A DNA stretch of 34,514 nucleotides, taken from the NCBI GenBank assembly GCA_001819875.1, contig MHNR01000005.1, positions 16,752-51,265 on the forward strand. Reading direction: 5' to 3'. The stretch's first letter is position 1; each line of letters opens with the position of its first letter. Below the pieces are notes generated by a model. That model worked only from the letters and a program-made list of their open reading frames with translations, searched no databases and was not told the origin of the DNA. Made by a program: the position numbers and the translations under genes. Shown piece by piece: positions 30,558 through 34,514 of this stretch. This stretch comes from Candidatus Ryanbacteria bacterium RIFCSPHIGHO2_02_FULL_48_12. Lineage in GTDB: Bacteria; Patescibacteriota; Minisyncoccia; Ryanbacterales; 2-02-FULL-48-12.

Positions 30558-31801
30558 GAGCGTTTTTTACCTAAGCGTTTTGCCCATGACGCAAATTGTT
30601 TGCCGCGGTCTTGGTAGTCTCTAAATAGTCCAAAGCTAGGGGAGGCGGGTGAGAGGAGAGCAACATGCCCTGGTGTGGTTTCTCGAAATGCGATGGTGAC
30701 GGCTTCCCGCATGTCTTTGGCGAAATATTCTTTTTGCGGGGTGCGCTTAGCGATGCGATGCAGAGACGTTTGCATGCGCTTGCCACTCGGGGCAAATAAA
30801 ATAAGCGTTTTAATATGTGTGCGTCGCGCAATAAATTTGGCTAGACGTGAGAAATCTATACCGCGGTCAAATCCGCCGAGGATGAGCGTTTGCACGCGCG
30901 CGCCAAGCGCCTCGACCGCATACATGGCGGCTTCAGGAATGGTGGCGATAGAGTCGTTGTAAAATTGTATGCCGTGGTATGTGCCGATGGGTTCCAGACG
31001 ATGGGGAAGGGGTTTGAATGTCTCGATGGCATGAGCCGCATGTTTGTCAGACACACCCATGATATGTGCAATGGTATATGCGGCGCGGATATTCGCTTCA
31101 TTGTGCTTGCCCTTGAGGTGTGTGGGTCCGAGCGCAAACGGGAGCGTTTTGATGATAGGGACGGCTTTTGCTTTTGTATTGCGCGCGAGCTTGGCAAGCC
31201 GCGGGTAGAGCGGATCATATACAAAATAATCACCGCTTATGGCGTGCAAGACCATGCGCTCTTTTGCCTGCCAATAGACAGAGCGTGTGCCATGAAAATC
31301 CAAATGCTCCTCATAGAGATTGAGGATGACTGAGATGTGCGGGGAGCAGTGAAGATCCATCGTCTGAAAACTCGAAAGCTCGCATACGTATACGGTATTT
31401 TTTTTCACGGGTCGCAGAAGTTCGGTGAGCATGGGATAGCCGATGTTTCCTACAAGGCGTGCATCGAACCCACCATGTTTGAGTATTGATGCTACTAGTG
31501 CTGATGTGGTGCTCTTGCCTTTTGATCCGGTGATACCGATGATGGGACGTTTGCTACTGGCAAAAAATATATTGGTGGCTGTGGTATACGGGATGGTGAG
31601 TTGTTTTGGGTGTGTGCCGGGGGAGCGAATAGCAAGATCATAATCTTTTTGTTTTTTAAGATAGTCCGCGCCTTTTTTAGCATCGGTGATGCCAACACGC
31701 ATCTTTGGAAATTTTTTGCGCAAAAAATCCCGCGTGGCTTTGCCCTCGATACCATAGCCGACGATAAGTATTTTTTTGTTGCGGAGTGCCGATAAGTTCA
31801 T
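30554..31801 (-). CDS. murD: UDP-N-acetylmuramoyl-L-alanine--glutamate ligase (MurD; probably the L-glutamate-adding MurD2 type)
   Basis: 415 residues with the Mur ligase order: N-terminal Rossmann domain (KKILIVGYGIEGKATRDFL), P-loop GITGSKGKSTTSALV, ELSSFQ, NLYEEHLDFHG, the Lys of QAKERM expected to be carbamylated, then GKHNEANIRAA, HRLEPIGTYHGIQFYNDSIATIPEAA and a C-terminal domain ending LLSPASPSFGLFRDYQDRG. MurD adds glutamate to UDP-MurNAc-L-Ala using ATP. NDSIATIPEA differs from the usual D-glutamate enzyme pattern NDSKATN and, as I recall, matches MurD2-type enzymes that add L-glutamate. Adjacent murL supports this. It is joined by ATGA overlaps to murL upstream and the protease downstream. 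Confidence 0.92.
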   Translation of the reverse strand: MNLSALRNKKILIVGYGIEGKATRDFLRKKFPKMRVGITDAKKGADYLKKQKDYDLAIRSPGTHPKQLTIPYTTATNIFFASSKRPIIGITGSKGKSTTSALVASILKHGGFDARLVGNIGYPMLTELLRPVKKNTVYVCELSSFQTMDLHCSPHISVILNLYEEHLDFHGTRSVYWQAKERMVLHAISGDYFVYDPLYPRLAKLARNTKAKAVPIIKTLPFALGPTHLKGKHNEANIRAAYTIAHIMGVSDKHAAHAIETFKPLPHRLEPIGTYHGIQFYNDSIATIPEAAMYAVEALGARVQTLILGGFDRGIDFSRLAKFIARRTHIKTLILFAPSGKRMQTSLHRIAKRTPQKEYFAKDMREAVTIAFRETTPGHVALLSPASPSFGLFRDYQDRGKQFASWAKRLGKKRS

Positions 31802-33141
31802 AGGTGTTTCGTGGCGGACAAAAATGTTTTGGGTATAGCGTGTGTGCGCAATATTCTGAGAGCTTGCCGTTTGAGTTTTATCTTGTCTTTGATTTTGTGG
31901 AGGACTTTTTTCTCAAACAAACGTATCGCTGGCGCATCTCCAAACTCGCCACGTTCGTGAATACACAAAAATGCATATGCCATCTCCTCGGGAGTACCGA
32001 CGCATTCAAATGGTTTAAACCCGCGTATGCCGAGGAGCTCTTCGTAGGTGGGGAGAAGTTCGCGGTCAGCAAATAGATTTTTGCCGAATATTTTTATAAC
32101 TTCTTTTTTTGGGAGAAATGCCGCAAGCATACTAAACACAAAAGCGCATTTGGGGCATGCTCCGCACCATCGCTTGCTGTGGAGCGAGTCACGGATTTTG
32201 AAATTGCGGTTACAACTTGAAAATACGGCGAAATATTTTTTATGCTGAGAAAATAGTTTGGTGATTTCTATCTCGGTAAGCTGGCGCAGAAGTGAAAAGT
32301 AGGTGATATCGGCGGAGAGGTGTGTTTTGGCGTATGCCTGGAACATGCGTTCGAACTCAAGTGTTTTGGACCATTGGTGGTTGATGGTGGTGCCGCGCCA
32401 GCGAATATTGCCATAGTCTGCCGATGCCTCATTGGAAGCGATAACGTAGCGGTATCCGTAGAGGGCCGCGGCTAGGGTGCCGGTGAGTGCGTAGATAAGG
32501 GAGATAGGAATGTGGCCGTTAAACGTATCGGCATGTGTATTGAGTGAGAATAGTTTTGGATCAAGCTGGTGGCGTATAAGAATCGGAGTTTCTTTCATAA
32601 TCCGTAGCGTGTCATTTTGTACGCGCGAGTCATTGAGGAGGAATGGCGTGAATCGTTTTTTGTTTTTCTTGAGTGCCTCGGCTGATACGAGCGAGTCTTT
32701 ACCGCCTCCTATGAGTAAGAGACTGCGATCGGGTGTTTTACAGCGGACGGGTTTGGGTATCGTCGCAGATGCATCATAGGGAAATATGACCAGGCGTCGA
32801 AAGTCGATTCGGTTTTTATAAAAAAATTCGCCGAGGCCTTTGGTGTATACTGTATTCCAAAAGTCCGCTTCGGCACGTGAAAGCATGCGGTTTTCTAGCA
32901 CGATTTTTTTTGGCGCATAAAGTTTCCAGTAGCTTATGCCAAGGGCAATATGAAGCGCATTGCAGATACGCTCTATAAGTTCGGCAGGCGGGTGGGCAAG
33001 GCTTTTGGTTTGGTAGGTGAGTGTGTCAGTAAAGTCCAGAGTCTCCTTGCCGCATTGCATTTGATACGAAAAAGAAATGACCCCACGTTTCGGGTCGTGC
33101 CGCCAATCTTTATATATAAAAACGGTTTTTGAGCCTCTCAT
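31798..33141 (-). CDS. murL: UDP-MurNAc-L-Ala-L-Glu epimerase (MurL)
   Basis: 447 residues from the second ATG (33141, MRGSKTVFIY). The first ATG (33150) lies only 2 nt after the -10 and would not be in the transcript. LLLIGGGKDSLVSAEAL is the PP-loop ATP site. The family pattern follows: FNGHIPISLIYALTGTLAAALYGY, ASNEASADYGNIRWRG, NHQWSKTLEFERMF, YFSLLRQLTEIEITKLF, FSSCNRNF, RWCGACPKCAFVFSMLAAFLP and GFKPFECVGTPEE. I recognise this as MurL of Xanthomonas type, which turns the terminal L-Glu of UDP-MurNAc-L-Ala-L-Glu into D-Glu using ATP. Four cysteines in the CNRNF/CGACPKC region may bind metal. Its stop overlaps the murD ATG (ATGA). Confidence 0.88.
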   Translation of the reverse strand: MRGSKTVFIYKDWRHDPKRGVISFSYQMQCGKETLDFTDTLTYQTKSLAHPPAELIERICNALHIALGISYWKLYAPKKIVLENRMLSRAEADFWNTVYTKGLGEFFYKNRIDFRRLVIFPYDASATIPKPVRCKTPDRSLLLIGGGKDSLVSAEALKKNKKRFTPFLLNDSRVQNDTLRIMKETPILIRHQLDPKLFSLNTHADTFNGHIPISLIYALTGTLAAALYGYRYVIASNEASADYGNIRWRGTTINHQWSKTLEFERMFQAYAKTHLSADITYFSLLRQLTEIEITKLFSQHKKYFAVFSSCNRNFKIRDSLHSKRWCGACPKCAFVFSMLAAFLPKKEVIKIFGKNLFADRELLPTYEELLGIRGFKPFECVGTPEEMAYAFLCIHERGEFGDAPAIRLFEKKVLHKIKDKIKLKRQALRILRTHAIPKTFLSATKHL

Positions 33142-33152
33142 AAACACCATTG

Positions 33153-33181
33153 ATTCTATCGCAGATTCGCCTGTATGCCAA
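33153..33181 (-). promoter_or_regulatory. Promoter of the murL-murD-protease operon
   Basis: Minus strand TTGGCA (33181-33176), 17 nt, TAGAAT (33158-33153). ATG 33141 lies 11 nt further, so the leader is about 4-5 nt. Confidence 0.65.
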
Positions 33182-33200
33182 CGAGCATGTGGCGGCTTTA

Positions 33201-33229
33201 TTGATTCTCCTGTGGGAGCATGGTAATTT
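33201..33229 (+). promoter_or_regulatory. Promoter of the 33236 gene, leaderless arrangement
   Basis: TTGATT (33201-33206), 17 nt ending in TGG, TAATTT (33224-33229), then 6 nt to ATG 33236. The spacer contains the inverted repeat CTCCTGTGGGAG. Confidence 0.6.
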
Positions 33230-33235
33230 TGTCAT

Positions 33236-33856
33236 ATGCACAAAAACACTACATTTCTGATACTGTTTGGTACCCTCCTCGTGGCAGGTGGGGTTGTTTT
33301 GTATGAACGACAGAAACTAGACTCTGTAACGGTACCGCCAGTTTCTACGAATAATCAACAAGGAGAGGATGATAAGCCTATTGCTACAGTTCTAGACGGT
33401 GCAGATGAAAATGGTTGGAAGACCTTGCGGAGTGAGTTATTTGGATTTGAGATGAAGTTCCCGGGGGAGTGGATTGGGGATTGGCCAAGTATTTCTAGAA
33501 GATCTCTACTAGAAAAACCTGAAGGATCCCTTTTGCTTAATTTTGGGTTTGGAGATCCAAAGAACATCAAAGAGTATAGTCAATCAATTAACATTGTTAG
33601 TGATAATGTCGATGTCTACTCCCAAAAAGTGCAGGGTTCTATAAAAAAGGCACATATGGAGAATCGATACTCATACCAGGAAAAAAATATAAACAATGCA
33701 AAGGCATATATTTTTATAGATAAGGAAAAAGCAGGAGTCAGTCGAGTCCTTCTTGGTGGTGGTATGTATACTTTTGAAATCAATGATACTCGTGAGCTTG
33801 ATGGTCGAGGTGTTGTCTACGATAAAATCATCTCTACCTTCCACCTCTTGCCTTAG
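33236..33856 (+). CDS. Small exported/membrane-anchored protein of the PsbP-like look; function unknown
   Basis: 206 residues. An N-terminal hydrophobic anchor (TFLILFGTLLVAGGVVLY) precedes a polar spacer and one globular domain (~60-206) with WKTLRSELFGFEMKFPGEWIG at its start and VVYDKIISTFHLLP at its end. The aromatic F-x-(M/F)-x-(F/Y)-P start and the D-K-I-(I/V)-S-(T/S)-(F/I)-H end resemble PsbP/Mog1-type alpha-beta domains and recur in the gene at 34033-34514. It is probably held on the outer face of the membrane. It has its own promoter and terminator. No catalytic motif is visible. Confidence 0.75.
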   Translation: MHKNTTFLILFGTLLVAGGVVLYERQKLDSVTVPPVSTNNQQGEDDKPIATVLDGADENGWKTLRSELFGFEMKFPGEWIGDWPSISRRSLLEKPEGSLLLNFGFGDPKNIKEYSQSINIVSDNVDVYSQKVQGSIKKAHMENRYSYQEKNINNAKAYIFIDKEKAGVSRVLLGGGMYTFEINDTRELDGRGVVYDKIISTFHLLP

Positions 33857-33887
33857 CTCACCAAATCTGCTAGAATTGGACACAGAT

Positions 33888-33912
33888 AAAGCACCTTTTA
33901 GGGTGCTTTTTG
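33888..33912 (+). terminator. Intrinsic terminator after the 33236 gene
   Basis: AAAGCACC, loop TTTTAG, GGTGCTTTTTG. Confidence 0.8.
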
Positions 33913-33932
33913 TGTAAGGCTCTTTAACAATG

Positions 33933-33963
33933 AAAGGAGGTATATTATTGGTAAATACTCCTT
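33933..33963 (+). other. Hairpin that hides a perfect Shine-Dalgarno word
   Basis: AAAGGAGG (33933-33940) stands 7 nt before a TTG at 33948. AAGGAGGTAT can pair with ATACTCCTT (33955-33963) with one bulged G. The 43-codon frame from the TTG runs through a terminator into the next gene and does not look like a protein, so no gene is called. Confidence 0.35.
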
Positions 33964-33981
33964 ACACATTTACATACAATA

Positions 33982-34015
33982 CAAAAACACCCAATGTATC
34001 CATGGGGTGTTTTTT
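33982..34015 (-). terminator. Bidirectional-type terminator after the 34033 gene
   Basis: AAAAACACCC ... GGGGTGTTTTTT with an 11-nt loop. A U-run is present on both strands; it ends the minus-strand gene stopping at 34033. Confidence 0.75.
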
Positions 34016-34032
34016 AATCCTCGACGACTCTT

Positions 34033-34514
34033 CTATCGAGTATCTGAGGCAAGATGAATGGAAGAGACAATTTGTTTGAGAATCGATAGAGCCTCCGAAC
34101 GGTCACATGAATCCTTGCATTGTAAAATCATATGAAAGGCAATACTCGGGTAATGGACTCCAAAAATATTATTTATCTTTTCTTTTGGAGGAACGGCGAT
34201 AAAAGTTGAGTCGTCATCTTTATCCTCCATAAGGTCAACGGAGAATTCTTCTCCTCCAAGCCTTAAATTTGCGTTGCCAAAAGAAACGACACTATTAGGC
34301 AACCCTTTTCCTTCGGGTGAAAACACCATAGAAAGTGAGTATATTTTGCTATCAAAACCAATACCTAAAAAATTTTGCTCCGGATTCTTATTTTTTTCGG
34401 TATAACTAAGTTCTTGTGGATACTCAAATGTAATCGGCACATTCTTGTCTCTAAATATCTTCCAGCCGGTAGCTGGATTAATCTCTGGCGTAGACGGCAT
34501 GTTGCCTGCAGGTG
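34033..34514 (-). CDS. Paralogous small envelope protein, N-terminus cut by window edge
   Basis: About 160 residues are visible. The frame is open from the window edge through PAGNMPSTPEINPATGWKIF, so the first ATG inside the window (34500) is probably not the start and an anchor or signal segment lies outside. The domain begins GWKIFRDKNVPITFEYPQEL and ends ILKQIVSSIHL, the same frame of motifs as in the gene at 33236 (WKTLRSELFGFEMKFPGEW ... YDKIISTFHL). The two are likely distant paralogues. Two cysteines (LQCKDSCDR) could form a disulfide outside the cell. Function unknown. Confidence 0.7.
   Translation of the reverse strand, partial: PAGNMPSTPEINPATGWKIFRDKNVPITFEYPQELSYTEKNKNPEQNFLGIGFDSKIYSLSMVFSPEGKGLPNSVVSFGNANLRLGGEEFSVDLMEDKDDDSTFIAVPPKEKINNIFGVHYPSIAFHMILQCKDSCDRSEALSILKQIVSSIHLASDTR

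Noticed and set aside
33142-33150. First ATG of murL at 33150
   Set aside because: It lies 2 nt after the -10 hexamer TAGAAT, upstream of the expected transcription start; ATG 33141 is preferred.
33930-34079. Short frame behind a perfect AAAGGAGG
   Set aside because: It runs through a terminator hairpin and the end of the opposite-strand gene, and its composition is not protein-like; the Shine-Dalgarno word is paired in a hairpin.

Overview
This looks like a piece of a Patescibacteria (Candidate Phyla Radiation) chromosome, most likely from the Parcubacteria group. That placement is inferred from gene content and protein style, not from a marker-gene tree. Supporting signs are very short intergenic spaces, an RNA polymerase sigma factor next to a DUF5667-type membrane protein, SecA with an extra segment in nucleotide-binding domain 1, a giant surface protein that mixes CSDGxDNDGD calcium-type linkers with DUF5011 domains and a peptidoglycan-binding domain, and many promoters lying only 6-12 nt upstream of the ATG. 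There are no rRNA or tRNA genes, insertion sequences, prophage modules or CRISPR arrays. The gene set is housekeeping plus cell envelope.

Layout. 1-2200: the tail of an unknown gene, a sugar-nucleotide epimerase, two apparent small transcription units, and murB. 2200-5911: a 16-codon lysine-rich mini-gene with a strong terminator, a ribosome hibernation factor and secA. 5921-6693: Nudix hydrolase and cupin. 6866-8651: sigma factor and its overlapping membrane partner. 8703-10853: four small membrane proteins (VTT/DedA-like, holin-4 superfamily, DUF457-type hydrolase, PAP2 phosphatase). 10999-13662: oligopeptidase B, overlapping tail-to-tail with a conserved Cys/His protein. 13756-18306 (minus): a 1516-residue surface protein. 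18727-20971: DUF1993 protein and a two-gene ABC-2 exporter. 21058-24778: fatty acid desaturase, STAS-like protein, tyrS, CYTH protein and an RRM RNA-binding protein with a long leader. 24857-26970: ABC exporter and an acyl-carrier-like protein. 27061-29195: typA and a DUF167 protein, divergently transcribed. 29215-29385 (minus): a candidate structured ncRNA. 29493-33141 (minus): an operon murL-murD-trypsin-like protease. 33236-34514: two related small envelope proteins, the second cut by the window edge.

How the genes work together. Peptidoglycan synthesis is the main theme: murB, murD and murL, plus a PAP2 phosphatase that could recycle the lipid carrier. The murL-murD pair points to the route in which L-glutamate is ligated first and then epimerised, instead of using MurI-made D-glutamate. 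Export and surface functions (SecA, two ABC exporters, the giant surface protein, the anchored protease) fit a small cell that depends on contact with its surroundings.

The main finding is the combination of a murL-murD operon, a consistent leaderless promoter architecture, and several candidate small RNAs in the few real intergenic gaps. All functional calls rest on motif recognition by eye. No database search or folding program was run.
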